64,000 nucleotides of DNA from JBALVT01 sp045110675. Lineage in GTDB: Bacteria; Pseudomonadota; Gammaproteobacteria; Pseudomonadales; Halieaceae. The translations under genes and the position numbers were made by a program. The stretch lies in assembly GCA_045110675.1 (NCBI GenBank), contig JBGCGJ010000015.1, positions 82,488-146,487 of the forward strand, in the 5' to 3' direction. Shown in pieces: positions 18,483 to 28,361 of this stretch; position 1 is the stretch's first letter, and each line of letters opens with the position of its first letter. The notes under the pieces were generated by a model. The model was not told the origin of the DNA. It saw only the letters and a program-made list of their open reading frames with translations, and did not search any database.

Positions 18483-19433
18483 GTGAGTTCTAACACCAAT
18501 ACACTCAGAGCATTGTTTGCAAGCCTGATTTTGATGGCCATTTCTTTTCAGGGCCACGCGGCCGCCTGCCCACAAGCAGATCCCGCTGCATTAAAGTGGT
18601 TGGACAAGATGTCTCGCAGCTCCAACGAGGTCAACTACAACGGCGTCGTCACGTTTCAGCGCGGCGATAACATGCAGGTTATGCAAATAGTCCATTCAGT
18701 GGTCGAAGGTACTAGCTCCGAAAGTCTTACCCAGTTGACGGGGCAGGGCGCTCAGGTTGTTAGAGTTGATCACCCTCTGCAGTGTGTGCATCCCGGACAT
18801 CGCCTGCTGCGTTTGGGGGAAGGTCTGCAATCGGGTGAGTGCGGAATTTCCAAATACTATCGGCTCAGTGTAACCGAAGGTGAGCGCATTGCAGGGCGTA
18901 AAGCTGTGCGTATCAAAGTCGATTCCAGAGATATGTATCGCTACGGCTATGTGATGGAACTGGATCGAGAAACCGGGTTGTTATTGAAAACTCAAACCCT
19001 CGGACCCGGGCGAAAAATCCTTGAGCGATTTCAATTTGCCAAACTTAGCTATGGACCTGGCAATGCCGCTGTTGCTAAGCCGGAGCTGGTGCACAAAGCG
19101 TCGCATCCGGCGCATATCTCTGAGAGTAATTCTGCTTTGCCTTTGAATCGCTGGAATATTCACTGGCTGCCGGGTGGTTTTACTGAGACCGACAAGCCCG
19201 AGGTTGGCGCTTCTCGCCAAACCTTTACTGATGGGCTGGCCGTTTTCTCAGTTTTTTTAGAGCGACTTCCGAAAGAAATTCGCCCTGGAGAAGGTGTCGT
19301 TCGACACGGTGGTACGACCTCCTATTCGCGCGGTATGATCTTATCCGGCAATTCTGTCTTGGTTACAGTCATCGGTGAGGTTCCTGTCAATACCGCAAGA
19401 ATGGTAGCCGACTCAATACGCTGGATGCCCTGA
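18483..19433 (+). CDS. rseB: Sigma-E regulatory protein RseB/MucB
   Basis: 316 residues from a GTG start; an N-terminal signal peptide (LRALFASLILMAISFQGHAA) exports it to the periplasm. It has the lipid-sensing MucB/RseB fold (WLDKMSRSSNEVNYNGVVTF, ~37-56; RYGYVMELDRETGLLLK, ~155) that shields RseA from proteolysis. The C-terminal domain ends in SRGMILSGNSVLVTVIGEVP. The TGA stop overlaps the rseC ATG by one base. Confidence 0.93.
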   Translation: MSSNTNTLRALFASLILMAISFQGHAAACPQADPAALKWLDKMSRSSNEVNYNGVVTFQRGDNMQVMQIVHSVVEGTSSESLTQLTGQGAQVVRVDHPLQCVHPGHRLLRLGEGLQSGECGISKYYRLSVTEGERIAGRKAVRIKVDSRDMYRYGYVMELDRETGLLLKTQTLGPGRKILERFQFAKLSYGPGNAAVAKPELVHKASHPAHISESNSALPLNRWNIHWLPGGFTETDKPEVGASRQTFTDGLAVFSVFLERLPKEIRPGEGVVRHGGTTSYSRGMILSGNSVLVTVIGEVPVNTARMVADSIRWMP

Positions 19434-19909
19434 TGCTGACCGAAACCGGCCGTGTGGTTGCAGTTGAAGCAGACTCTTTGTGGGTGGAAACGATTCGCCA
19501 AACCACTTGCGGGAGCTGTGCTGCGCAAAAGGGTTGTGGCCACAGTTTGATCAATCAAATTTCGGACGGTAGCAGAAGTTACGTCAGGGTGCTGTGTGCT
19601 GAACTGGAGTCCAGCGCCTGTAAGGTTAATGATCAGGTTCGGATCAGTATCCCAGAAGAAGTTATTCTGCGCGGCTCTTTTATCGTCTATATGATTCCCC
19701 TGCTAGCCATGTTGATCGCTGCTGTTGCTGCAGTTGAATGGTTTACCGGGAATCCGGATCTTCTGGCCATCGCCGGTGCCAGCGTCGGTTTTTTGGTCGG
19801 CGTGGGCGCGGTGCGCTGGCATGCCTGGAGCCATCGCGATGACACTCAGTTTCAGCCCACACTAATTGAAATTGTCAGGCCCGAATCTGTTCTTGCGAGC
19901 GCGGTTTAG
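19433..19909 (+). CDS. rseC: RseC/MucC family membrane protein
   Basis: 158 residues. The N-terminal cysteine cluster CGSCAAQKGCGH (~24-35) and two adjacent transmembrane helices (~82-100 and ~106-124) are the RseC/MucC hallmarks. Homologues act in sigma-E regulation and in reducing SoxR. Translationally coupled to rseB by a TGATG overlap and followed by degP after 36 bp. Confidence 0.9.
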   Translation: MLTETGRVVAVEADSLWVETIRQTTCGSCAAQKGCGHSLINQISDGSRSYVRVLCAELESSACKVNDQVRISIPEEVILRGSFIVYMIPLLAMLIAAVAAVEWFTGNPDLLAIAGASVGFLVGVGAVRWHAWSHRDDTQFQPTLIEIVRPESVLASAV

Positions 19910-19945
19910 GGCTATTTCTTTTTGTTCAATGATCGGAACCACTCT

Positions 19946-21352
19946 ATGAATGCTATGACACGATTTTTCTCAAACCTTTTTGCAACGGTTTTACTACTTG
20001 GGGCAGCCAGCGCGTCGTTTGCGGAGCTGCCGGAATTTACCCAAATAGTGAAGAGCAGTTCCCCGGCTGTGGTAAAGATTTTGGTTGAACACCGTGGTAA
20101 GCGAGCATCCAACGGCGCCCCTAATACTCAGGAGATTCCCGAGTACTTGCGACGTTTTTTTGAACAGCGCGGCGGTACTCCGGCGCCGCAGCAAGAGCGC
20201 AGATCGATGGGCTCAGGTTTTGTTTTTTCTTCCGATGGATACATTGTCACCAACAATCACGTGGTCGACGGCGCCAGCGATGTATTGGTTCGATTCAGTG
20301 ATCGCAGAGAGTATGAAGCTGAAGTCATCGGTACGGATCCCAGCTCCGATTTGGCCTTGTTGAAGATCGATGCTAAGAAGCTTCCCGTGCTGAAGCTTGG
20401 TAAAGCGAATGATCTCGACGTTGGCGAGTGGGTATTGGCCATCGGTTCCCCGTTTGGTTTGGACTATTCCGTGACGGCGGGCATCGTCAGTGCCAAGGGT
20501 CGCAGTTTGCCCACTAAAGACAACGCCAACTATGTGCCTTTTATTCAGACCGACGTTGCGATTAATCCGGGCAACTCCGGTGGTCCACTGTTCAATCTGC
20601 AAGGTGAAGTGGTGGGGGTCAACTCCCAGATATTTACACGCAGCGGCGGATCCATTGGTTTGTCTTTCGCCATTCCCTCAAGCGTAGTGTTAAACGTTGT
20701 GGAACAACTTAAGGACAAAGGCAGAGTGACTCGTGGTTGGTTTGGGGTAACAATTCAGGATGTGGATAAAACCCTTGCAGATTCCTTCGGTCTGGACCGG
20801 CCAAGGGGGGCGCTGATCGCAGAGATTTCTCCCGACGGGCCCGCGGATAAGGCCGGCTTTTTGCCCGGCGATGTCATCCTTAATTTTGATGGCACGGATG
20901 TGCTCACTTCGGCCGATCTACCCCATGTGGTGGGTTTGATTCCACCAGGAACCAAAGTTTCGGTAGACCTAATGCGGGATCAAAAGCGTAAAACCCTCAA
21001 AGTGGAAGTGGGCGGACTGGGCGCTGACGACAGTTTCGCCCTGAATCGTAAGCAGAGTGTCGACGGCTATGGCGGCCGTCTCGGGCTGGTCGTAGAGGCG
21101 GCACCCTCAGAGATTCTGGATCGATGGGGCATCAACGGCGGAGTCATTGTGCGCGAAGTGGTGGCTGGATCGATCGCAGGCGAAGCCGGTGTTATCGCCG
21201 GTGATGTAATCACATTGCTAGGGTCATCTCCAATTAAGTCTGAGCGCGCTTTCAAGGAAGTGGCTGACAAGCTCAAAGCGGGAGCCTCGGTACCCCTGCG
21301 GCTTATCCGCCGCGGCGCCCCGCAATTCATCGGTTTAAAACTGCCTAAATAA
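19946..21352 (+). CDS. degP: Periplasmic serine protease DegP/MucD (HtrA family)
   Basis: About 468 residues from ATG 19946, with a signal peptide ending near ASASFA. Upstream TTG 19922 and downstream ATG 19955 are alternative starts. The catalytic triad is visible: His in TNNHVVDG (~100), Asp in SSDLALLKI (~130) and Ser in NPGNSGGP (~205). Two PDZ domains follow (~260-350 with GWFGVTIQDVDK, and ~370-465). It degrades or refolds damaged envelope proteins. In Pseudomonas mucD ends the algU operon, as here. Confidence 0.95.
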   Translation: MNAMTRFFSNLFATVLLLGAASASFAELPEFTQIVKSSSPAVVKILVEHRGKRASNGAPNTQEIPEYLRRFFEQRGGTPAPQQERRSMGSGFVFSSDGYIVTNNHVVDGASDVLVRFSDRREYEAEVIGTDPSSDLALLKIDAKKLPVLKLGKANDLDVGEWVLAIGSPFGLDYSVTAGIVSAKGRSLPTKDNANYVPFIQTDVAINPGNSGGPLFNLQGEVVGVNSQIFTRSGGSIGLSFAIPSSVVLNVVEQLKDKGRVTRGWFGVTIQDVDKTLADSFGLDRPRGALIAEISPDGPADKAGFLPGDVILNFDGTDVLTSADLPHVVGLIPPGTKVSVDLMRDQKRKTLKVEVGGLGADDSFALNRKQSVDGYGGRLGLVVEAAPSEILDRWGINGGVIVREVVAGSIAGEAGVIAGDVITLLGSSPIKSERAFKEVADKLKAGASVPLRLIRRGAPQFIGLKLPK

Positions 21353-21496
21353 GCACTCGTAACTCCCCTCGAACAGGCATGTGGGTCGTAGCGATTGAAC
21401 CCGTGATAGGGTACAATCGCGCGTCTTTTGAGACCTCCACGTTGTCGCCCGTATCGGGCACCAGCCTATGTGCCACACAGAATCGAGCTTGAGTGA

Positions 21497-23296
21497 GTGA
21501 GCGACCTTAGTAATATCCGCAATTTTTCAATTATTGCCCACATTGACCACGGCAAATCCACGCTTGCAGACCGCTTTATTCAGCATTGTGGGGGCCTGAG
21601 TGCACGGGAAATGGATGCGCAGGTTCTCGATTCCATGGATATCGAGCGGGAGCGGGGCATCACCATTAAGGCCCAGAGTGTCACTCTGGATTACACCGCA
21701 AAAAACGGTACCACCTATCAGCTCAACTTTATCGACACGCCTGGCCACGTCGATTTTTCCTATGAAGTATCCCGCTCTCTGGCCGCCTGCGAAGGGGCTT
21801 TGTTGGTTGTGGATGCCGGTCAAGGCGTAGAGGCACAGTCAGTGGCGAATTGTTACACCGCCATCGAACAGGGGCTGGAGGTCTTGCCCATTTTGAACAA
21901 GATGGATTTGCCCCAGGCCGACCCAGAAAAAGTACAGTTGGAAATCGAAGAAATTATCGGCATCGATGCAAGCGATGCGGTACCCGTTAGCGCAAAGTCG
22001 GGTATGGGTGTTGAAGACGCGCTGGAATCCCTGGTAGAGAAAATACCACCGCCGGAGGGCGACCGGGACGCACCTCTGCAGGCACTGATTATCGATTCCT
22101 GGTTCGACAATTACCTCGGCGTTGTGTCTTTGGTCAGGGTCAAACACGGAGAATTAAAAAAGCGAGATAAGATCGTCGCAAAATCCATCGGTAAAGCGCA
22201 CCAGGTAGACAGCGTGGGAATTTTCACCCCCAAGCGCCACGAAACCGGTGTACTGCGAGCCGGGGAAGTGGGATTTGTCGTTGCTGGAATCAAAGACATT
22301 CAAGGGGCGCCGGTGGGTGATACACTGACCCACGCGAGCGAGCCGGATGTCGAGGCGCTGCCCGGATTTAAACGGGTTAAGCCACAGGTATATGCGGGTA
22401 TTTTCCCAATATCCTCCGATGATTTTGAAGACTTCCGGGATGCACTGGCCAAACTCACATTGAACGATGCCTCCCTGTTTTACGAACCCGAAAGTTCCGA
22501 TGCTCTTGGCTTCGGTTTTCGCTGTGGCTTCCTGGGTATGCTCCACATGGAAATTATTCAGGAGCGTCTGGAACGTGAGTACGACCTCGACCTCATTACA
22601 TCGGCCCCAACCGTAATCTACGAAGTGGAAAAGAAAAACGGCGATATCATCACCGTGGACAACCCTTCATCTCTACCTGATCTGGGCGACATTGAATCGA
22701 TGCGAGAGCCCATCGCTCGTGCGCATATTTTAGTGCCGCAAGACTATTTGGGAAATGTGATTACCCTGTGTGTTGATAAGCGTGGCGTGCAAAAAGATAT
22801 GCAATTCCTGGGTTCTCAAGTATCGGTTACCTACGACCTGCCCATGGCCGAGGTGGTGCTGGATTTCTTCGATCGCCTGAAGTCTGTGAGTCGTGGTTAT
22901 GCTTCTTTAGATTACAGCTTCGAGCGGTTTGAAGCGGCCGATCTAGTGCGTCTGGATGTGTTGATCAACTCGGAACGTGTCGACGCGCTGGCTATTATTT
23001 TACACCGCAATCAAGTGCAATCTCGCGGACGGGCCCTCACCGAGAAAATGAAAGAGCTTATCCCTAGACAAATGTTTGACGTGGCAATTCAGGCGGCGGT
23101 TGGTAGTAAAGTGGTAGCCCGGCAAACGGTGAAAGCCCTGCGTAAAAATGTGACGGCAAAGTGCTACGGCGGTGATGTATCGCGAAAACGCAAACTATTA
23201 GAAAAACAAAAGGCCGGTAAGAAGCGGATGAAGCAGGTTGGTAGCGTTGAGGTTCCGCAATCTGCTTTTCTGGCGGTTCTGAAAGTTGACAGTTAA
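21497..23296 (+). CDS. lepA: Elongation factor 4 (LepA)
   Basis: 599 residues from a GTG start. The GTPase G1 motif AHIDHGKST is at ~12-20, G3 DTPGHVDF near 77, G4 NKMD near 131; the C-terminal domain ends GKKRMKQVGSVEVPQSAFLAVL, unique to LepA. It acts on stalled or back-translocating ribosomes. It precedes lepB by 23 bp, the usual lepA-lepB pair. Confidence 0.97.
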   Translation: MSDLSNIRNFSIIAHIDHGKSTLADRFIQHCGGLSAREMDAQVLDSMDIERERGITIKAQSVTLDYTAKNGTTYQLNFIDTPGHVDFSYEVSRSLAACEGALLVVDAGQGVEAQSVANCYTAIEQGLEVLPILNKMDLPQADPEKVQLEIEEIIGIDASDAVPVSAKSGMGVEDALESLVEKIPPPEGDRDAPLQALIIDSWFDNYLGVVSLVRVKHGELKKRDKIVAKSIGKAHQVDSVGIFTPKRHETGVLRAGEVGFVVAGIKDIQGAPVGDTLTHASEPDVEALPGFKRVKPQVYAGIFPISSDDFEDFRDALAKLTLNDASLFYEPESSDALGFGFRCGFLGMLHMEIIQERLEREYDLDLITSAPTVIYEVEKKNGDIITVDNPSSLPDLGDIESMREPIARAHILVPQDYLGNVITLCVDKRGVQKDMQFLGSQVSVTYDLPMAEVVLDFFDRLKSVSRGYASLDYSFERFEAADLVRLDVLINSERVDALAIILHRNQVQSRGRALTEKMKELIPRQMFDVAIQAAVGSKVVARQTVKALRKNVTAKCYGGDVSRKRKLLEKQKAGKKRMKQVGSVEVPQSAFLAVLKVDS

Positions 23297-23319
23297 AGAT
23301 TGATAGCGCACAGGAAGTT

Positions 23320-24162
23320 ATGATGAATATAGATTTCCCCCTCATTCTGGTGATTCTCGTCTTTGTCAGCGGGCTGATCTGGGCGATTGACGCGATTTTT
23401 TTTGCGCCCCAGAGGAAGAAAACCATAGTGAGTTTGCAGGAGAAATATCCCAAGTGGGAATCCGAAAATACCCATCAGGCTGCTCAGTTTCGCGCTGAAT
23501 TGGCGCAGTCGGCGACAGAGCCCACCGTAGTAGAGTACGCGAAATCTTTTTTCCCTGTCTTGTTCGTCGTTTTTTTCCTCAGGTCTTTCCTGGTTGAACC
23601 TTTTCAAATTCCTTCGGGTTCTATGGTGCCCACCTTGCAGGTGGGAGATTACATATTGGTCAACAAATTCACTTATGGCGTGCGCCTGCCTGTTATTCGC
23701 GACAAGGTCATCGATCTCAATAAACCTGAACGCGGGGACGTGATGGTATTTTTCCCGCCCCATAAGAATGACACTTACTACATCAAGCGTGTGGTGGGTT
23801 TACCGGGAGATAAAATCCTCTATCGCGATAAAGAAATCTACGTTAACGGGGTGAAAGTGAAGCGGCAACACATCGCGACGCTACCCGCTGGCAATGACCG
23901 ATATCAAATCAGCACCGAATCCCTAGGTGAATCCGACCACCTCATGCAAGTCAACGATGCAAGACCAGGCCGCGGTCATACTACCGTGGTCAAGCCCGGG
24001 CACTACTTTATGATGGGTGATAATAGGGATAATAGTGCCGATAGTCGCAGTTGGGGTCAGGTGCCAGAACGCGATATAGTAGGTAAAGCATTCGCAATCT
24101 GGATGCACTGGGACAACTTTTTTAGCCTACCGAGTTTTAGTCGGGTAGGCGTAATTGAGTAA
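23320..24162 (+). CDS. lepB: Signal peptidase I
   Basis: 280 residues, inner-membrane protease cleaving Sec signal peptides. An N-terminal helix (~4-25) and a second hydrophobic segment (FFPVLFVVFFLRSFLVEPF, ~75-93) anchor it. The catalytic Ser lies in PSGSMVPTL (~98) and the Lys in YYIKRVVGLPGD (~153); box E GDNRDNSADSR is near 243. Two adjacent ATG codons at 23320 and 23323 are equally possible starts. Confidence 0.96.
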   Translation: MMNIDFPLILVILVFVSGLIWAIDAIFFAPQRKKTIVSLQEKYPKWESENTHQAAQFRAELAQSATEPTVVEYAKSFFPVLFVVFFLRSFLVEPFQIPSGSMVPTLQVGDYILVNKFTYGVRLPVIRDKVIDLNKPERGDVMVFFPPHKNDTYYIKRVVGLPGDKILYRDKEIYVNGVKVKRQHIATLPAGNDRYQISTESLGESDHLMQVNDARPGRGHTTVVKPGHYFMMGDNRDNSADSRSWGQVPERDIVGKAFAIWMHWDNFFSLPSFSRVGVIE

Positions 24163-24193
24163 GTAATACAATAATAGAACGGGGAGATATGGC

Positions 24194-24577
24194 ATGAGAA
24201 CACATCGTCATCAGTCGGGAATATCATTGCTGGGTATGTTGGCCATAGCGATTATGGTAGGTTTTTTCGCAATGTGCGGATTGCGTATGGCACCGAGTTA
24301 TTTTGAATACCTAACCGTCAAAGACCTGATTACCAAGGTTGCGACCGAATATGGGGCTGAGGCCAAGACTGCTCGCGAATTACACCGATCCATTTCTACC
24401 AACCTCAATACTAACCAGATATACGGTATTAACTCGAAAGACATCGAAATATATCGCAAAGAAGGCAAAATGTTTATCGACGCGAACTACGAAGCTCGAA
24501 TTCATGTCATTGGCCGAATAGACGCGGTCATGAGCTTCGATGATCTTAAATTTGAAGTCGGCAAGCCCGTTCTTTAA
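24194..24577 (+). CDS. DUF4845 membrane protein
   Basis: 127 residues. One N-terminal transmembrane helix (ISLLGMLAIAIMVGFFAMCG, ~10-29) and a soluble domain with FEYLTVKDLITKVATEY and INSKDIEIYRKEG. It matches the DUF4845 family that sits between lepB and rnc in many gammaproteobacteria. The N-terminus is loosely pilin-like (QSGISLLGML), but it lacks the Glu5 of a prepilin. Function unknown. Confidence 0.85.
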   Translation: MRTHRHQSGISLLGMLAIAIMVGFFAMCGLRMAPSYFEYLTVKDLITKVATEYGAEAKTARELHRSISTNLNTNQIYGINSKDIEIYRKEGKMFIDANYEARIHVIGRIDAVMSFDDLKFEVGKPVL

Positions 24578-24597
24578 TCTGCGGGTGAGCTCTGTAG

Positions 24598-25272
24598 ATG
24601 AATGACCTCGAGCGCCTGCAACGGGTTATCAAATACGAATTCTCCGATACTGAACTGCTCTCGCTGGCCCTTGCCCATCGCAGCGTCGGCAGTCACAACA
24701 ATGAGCGCCTGGAGTTTTTGGGCGACTCCATCGTCAATCATGTCATCGCCGAGGCACTTTATCAGCAATTCCCACAAGCTCGAGAGGGGGAGCTAAGCCG
24801 AATGCGTGCCGCTTTGGTCAAGGGCGACACCTTGGCTGAGCTCGCCACGGAATTGGGGCTGGGGGAGTTTTTACTTCTGGGCCCCGGTGAGAAGAAAAGT
24901 GGTGGGCATCGTCGCAGCTCGATTCTTGCCGATGCTTTCGAAGCACTGGCCGGAGCAATATTGCTCGACAGTAGTGTCGAGGTGGTTAGATCTCACTTGC
25001 TCACATGGTTTGCTTCGCGTTTGCAGCAGTTGAATGTATCCGTCACCGTCAAAGACCCCAAGACTCGTCTGCAGGAATACTTGCAAGGCAGAAAGAAGCC
25101 GTTGCCGGAATATGAAATGCTCAGCGTTTCTGGGGAAGATCACAATCAGATGTTTGAAGTGGTATGTCATATTGCAAAACCTGAGCTGCGGGTGATTGGC
25201 AAGGGCGGCACCAGACGTAAGGCGGAACAAGCCGCTGCGGCAGCGGCACTGGAGAGTATGAATGCCCTCTGA
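24598..25272 (+). CDS. rnc: Ribonuclease III
   Basis: 224 residues. The catalytic signature NERLEFLGDSIV is at ~38-49, the second acidic site (LADAFEALAGAILLDS) near 110, and a double-stranded RNA-binding domain at ~155-222 ends GGTRRKAEQAAAAAAL. It processes rRNA precursors and dsRNA. The last 11 bases overlap era, as in the conserved rnc-era operon. Confidence 0.96.
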   Translation: MNDLERLQRVIKYEFSDTELLSLALAHRSVGSHNNERLEFLGDSIVNHVIAEALYQQFPQAREGELSRMRAALVKGDTLAELATELGLGEFLLLGPGEKKSGGHRRSSILADAFEALAGAILLDSSVEVVRSHLLTWFASRLQQLNVSVTVKDPKTRLQEYLQGRKKPLPEYEMLSVSGEDHNQMFEVVCHIAKPELRVIGKGGTRRKAEQAAAAAALESMNAL

Positions 25273-26167
25273 GATTGAGCCAAAACGCTGTGGCTATGTG
25301 GCCATTGTCGGGCGCCCCAATGTGGGCAAATCCACCTTGCTTAATCATATCCTCGGGCAGAAGATCAGTATCACTTCCCGCAAACCGCAAACGACTCGAC
25401 ATCAGGTGCTGGGTATTAAAACCGAGGGAGATAGCCAGATTATTTTTGTCGACACTCCTGGCTTGCACAAACTCGAAAGCAAGGCGATTAATCGCTATAT
25501 GAATCGTGCCGCCAGCTCGGCGATCAAGGACGTCGATGTGATCGTTTTTGTTGTTGATAGAACAGCCTGGACGGATGAAGATGAAATGGTGCTGGAGCGC
25601 GTTCGCTACTCGGACGCGCCGGTAATACTGGCCGTCAATAAGGCCGACCTTCTAGAGGATAAAACACGACTTCTACCCCATTTGCAGGAGCTTGCCAGCA
25701 AAGGGGAGTTCGTCGCGATAATGCCTATATCGGCGCTCACTAACCACAATGTCGACGAGCTGGAGAACCAAATCCTTGCAACACTTCCCACCGCTACGCA
25801 TTTTTTCCCCGAAGACCAGATCACAGATCGCAGTCAGCGCTTTTTGGCGGCGGAAATCGTGCGCGAAAAAATTATGCGCCAGCTGGGCGACGAGCTTCCC
25901 TATTCTGTTACTGTCGAAATAGAGGAATTTAAGACCGAGGGTGCGGTACTGCATATATCCGCAGTGATTTTTGTGGAGCGAAAAGGACAGAAAAAGATAC
26001 TCATCGGCGAGGGTGGTTCAAGACTTCGCTCTATTGGCTCTGACGCGCGTAAAGATATGGAGCCTTTGTTCGACAGCAAAGTAATGTTGCGGCTTTGGAT
26101 TAAGGTCAAATCGGGTTGGTCAGATGACGAGCGCGCCTTGCGTAGCTTGGGTTATGATGACCGGTAG
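25262..26167 (+). CDS. era: GTPase Era, 16S rRNA-binding ribosome assembly factor
   Basis: 301 residues. G1 GRPNVGKST (~17-25), G2/G3 region TTRHQVLG and DTPGLHKLE (~63), G4 NKADLLED (~123), and a C-terminal KH domain with ILIGEGGSRLRSIG (~240). It binds the 3' end of 16S rRNA during 30S maturation. It begins inside rnc and is followed by recO after 73 bp. Confidence 0.97.
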   Translation: MPSEIEPKRCGYVAIVGRPNVGKSTLLNHILGQKISITSRKPQTTRHQVLGIKTEGDSQIIFVDTPGLHKLESKAINRYMNRAASSAIKDVDVIVFVVDRTAWTDEDEMVLERVRYSDAPVILAVNKADLLEDKTRLLPHLQELASKGEFVAIMPISALTNHNVDELENQILATLPTATHFFPEDQITDRSQRFLAAEIVREKIMRQLGDELPYSVTVEIEEFKTEGAVLHISAVIFVERKGQKKILIGEGGSRLRSIGSDARKDMEPLFDSKVMLRLWIKVKSGWSDDERALRSLGYDDR

Positions 26168-26240
26168 CTGTCCTCATGAACGTGTTTTGTTGGCGAGGGC
26201 GATCTCTCGACTGAAATCTTCAAGGTCCTTATCTTAAAGA

Positions 26241-26990
26241 GTGTCATCTTTGCGAGTTCAACTGCAGCCAGCCTTTGTGTTACACAGTCGCAACTACCGC
26301 GACAGCAGTCATCTGCTGGAGGTATTGACCTCGCAATACGGTCGAGTGGCGCTGGTATCGAAAGGGTCTCGTCGGGCGGTGCGCGGTCGCTCTAAAGGAG
26401 CCATCCTGCAACCTTTTATCCCCCTTTTGATTTCCTTCACTGGTCGCAATGAGCTTATGACACTGACCGGAAGCGAGGTCGCTGGGCTGGCGAACACACT
26501 GGTAGGTGAGCGCTTATTCAGCGGGATTTATCTCAATGAGCTTGTGGTTAGATTGTTGCACCGAAATGATGCACATCCAAATTTGTTCATTGCTTATGGT
26601 AATGCAGTCGCGTCGCTGGCCGAAGATAAGCCCTTGGATGATGTGCTGCGTCAGTTTGAGCTCAAGCTGTTGGATGAACTCGGCTACAGCTTCGATTTGG
26701 CGGTCGACGGCCACAGCGGAGAACCCGTCGAGGAAAAGTACTGGTATCACTATCATCAGGAATTCGGTCTAGTGAGGCAGCAAACATCCTCTAGCCCTGA
26801 CAATCGGGTGTATTCGGGTGAAGATTTACTGGCCATCGCCGCGGGAGCGCAAAGCGATGCGGCGCGTTTGACGTCCAAGCGTCTGCTGCGTGATGCCCTG
26901 GCCGGTCACCTCGGAGATAAACCATTGAAGAGTCGCGAATTGTTTCGACGTGTGGCTAAACCAGCGGTTGTCGGTGGAGAAAAAATTTGA
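26241..26990 (+). CDS. recO: DNA repair protein RecO
   Basis: 249 residues from a GTG start. The N-terminal OB-fold (PAFVLHSRNYRDSSHLLEVLT, ~10-30) and the following helical region (LFSGIYLNELVVRLL, ~92) are RecO-typical. It mediates RecA loading onto SSB-coated DNA. The four-cysteine zinc motif of some bacterial RecO proteins is absent, as in many gammaproteobacteria. The stop codon overlaps the TTG start of acpS. Confidence 0.92.
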   Translation: MSSLRVQLQPAFVLHSRNYRDSSHLLEVLTSQYGRVALVSKGSRRAVRGRSKGAILQPFIPLLISFTGRNELMTLTGSEVAGLANTLVGERLFSGIYLNELVVRLLHRNDAHPNLFIAYGNAVASLAEDKPLDDVLRQFELKLLDELGYSFDLAVDGHSGEPVEEKYWYHYHQEFGLVRQQTSSSPDNRVYSGEDLLAIAAGAQSDAARLTSKRLLRDALAGHLGDKPLKSRELFRRVAKPAVVGGEKI

Positions 26991-27358
26991 TTGCCCTGGG
27001 AACTGATATTCTCAAAGTGGAGCGAATTGTTGAGGTGGGCGATCGTCTCGGCGACCGATTTGTTCGTCGCATACTCACAGACGAGGAGCGCGAAGAATAT
27101 GCACAAAGTGGATTGCCCAATCGCCTGCTCGCCAAGCGCTTCGCTGCCAAAGAGGCAGTAGCCAAGGCCCTCGGTACCGGAATAGGGCGTGGCGTCAGTT
27201 GGCAGGATATTCAAATCGATCACGATGAAATGGGAGCACCACGGGTGCTGCTCAGCGGTGGCGCTGCGGAGGTTGCCAAGGCACGCGGTGGCACCACGAT
27301 TTTGTTAAGCCTGTCCGATGAAGAAGAGTATGTGGTCGCTTTTGCCGCACTGATTTGA
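26987..27358 (+). CDS. acpS: Holo-[acyl-carrier-protein] synthase
   Basis: 123 residues from a TTG start overlapping the recO stop (TTGA). GTDILKVERI (~4-13) holds the Mg-binding Asp, and RLLAKRFAAKEAVAKALGTGI (~45-65) the CoA-binding FAAKEA motif. It attaches 4'-phosphopantetheine to ACP. In many gammaproteobacteria pdxJ separates recO and acpS; here it is missing. Confidence 0.94.
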   Translation: MIALGTDILKVERIVEVGDRLGDRFVRRILTDEEREEYAQSGLPNRLLAKRFAAKEAVAKALGTGIGRGVSWQDIQIDHDEMGAPRVLLSGGAAEVAKARGGTTILLSLSDEEEYVVAFAALI

Positions 27359-27449
27359 CCGAGTCAGACCCTTTTGAGAATGTAAGCCGCAGCAGTTTTC
27401 TATATACTTCCAATCTCTGTTCAGCAGTAGTCACTAGCGGTAGTCACTT

Positions 27450-28346
27450 ATGCCCCAATACCCCACGATTGAAGCCTGTATTGGCAACACGCCTCTGGTT
27501 CGATTGCAGCGCCTCCCGGGTGAGACTAGCAACACATTGCTGGTCAAATTAGAGGGTAATAACCCAGCCGGTTCGGTTAAGGATCGTCCGGCCTTGAGCA
27601 TGATTGCCCAGGCTGAAGCTCGCGGCGACATTAGCCCGGGAGACACGCTGATAGAGGCTACCAGTGGCAATACCGGAATTGCTTTAGCGATGGCTGCGGC
27701 AATCAGAGGGTATCGACTCATTCTTATCATGCCGAGCCATATGAGTGAGGAGCGAAAATTGGCCATGTCTGCCTATGGGGCAGTATTGCTTGAGGTGAGT
27801 CAGTCATCTGGCATGGAAGGTGCTAGAGATTTGGCTATGGACATGCAGCGCAGAGGTGAGGGCAGGGTGCTCGACCAATTCGCCAATCCCGACAATCCTC
27901 TCGCACACCTTGAGGGCACGGGCCCTGAGCTCTGGGAGCAGACTCAGGGAACCATTAGCCATTTTGTGAGCTCTATGGGTACCACCGGCACCATAATGGG
28001 CTGCTCTGCGTATCTTAAGCAACAAAATGAGGCGATCCAGATCATTGGTCTTCAACCCCTGGAAGGCTCCAGTATTCCGGGTATCAGAAGATGGTCCAAG
28101 GAGTATGTGCCCAGTATTTTTGATTCTGCCAGCGTGGACCGGGTTATCGATATCTCGCAAACTGAGTCCGAACAAACCATGCGTAGGCTGGCGGCGGAAG
28201 AGGGAATATTTTGTGGCGTGTCTTCAGGGGGTTCTGTCGCGGCCGCACTACAGCTGTCTCGGGAGCTTGAGAACGCCGTGATTGTAGCCATTGTCTGTGA
28301 TCGAGGAGATCGCTATCTATCGACCGGTGTTTTTAATCAGTCCTGA
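27450..28346 (+). CDS. cysM: Cysteine synthase B
   Basis: 298 residues, PLP-dependent O-acetylserine sulfhydrylase. GNTPLVRLQRLPG (~10-22), PLP-Lys in NPAGSVKDRPALSM (~42), TSGNTGIALAMAA (~70), and the CysM-type segment EGRVLDQFANPDNPLAHLEGTGPEL (~135). The phosphate-binding GTTGT loop reads SSMGTTGTIMG. It can use thiosulfate in the family. Located 15 bp upstream of relA, with no rlmD between. Confidence 0.93.
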   Translation: MPQYPTIEACIGNTPLVRLQRLPGETSNTLLVKLEGNNPAGSVKDRPALSMIAQAEARGDISPGDTLIEATSGNTGIALAMAAAIRGYRLILIMPSHMSEERKLAMSAYGAVLLEVSQSSGMEGARDLAMDMQRRGEGRVLDQFANPDNPLAHLEGTGPELWEQTQGTISHFVSSMGTTGTIMGCSAYLKQQNEAIQIIGLQPLEGSSIPGIRRWSKEYVPSIFDSASVDRVIDISQTESEQTMRRLAAEEGIFCGVSSGGSVAAALQLSRELENAVIVAIVCDRGDRYLSTGVFNQS

Positions 28347-28361
28347 GAGGACTCGGTAAAC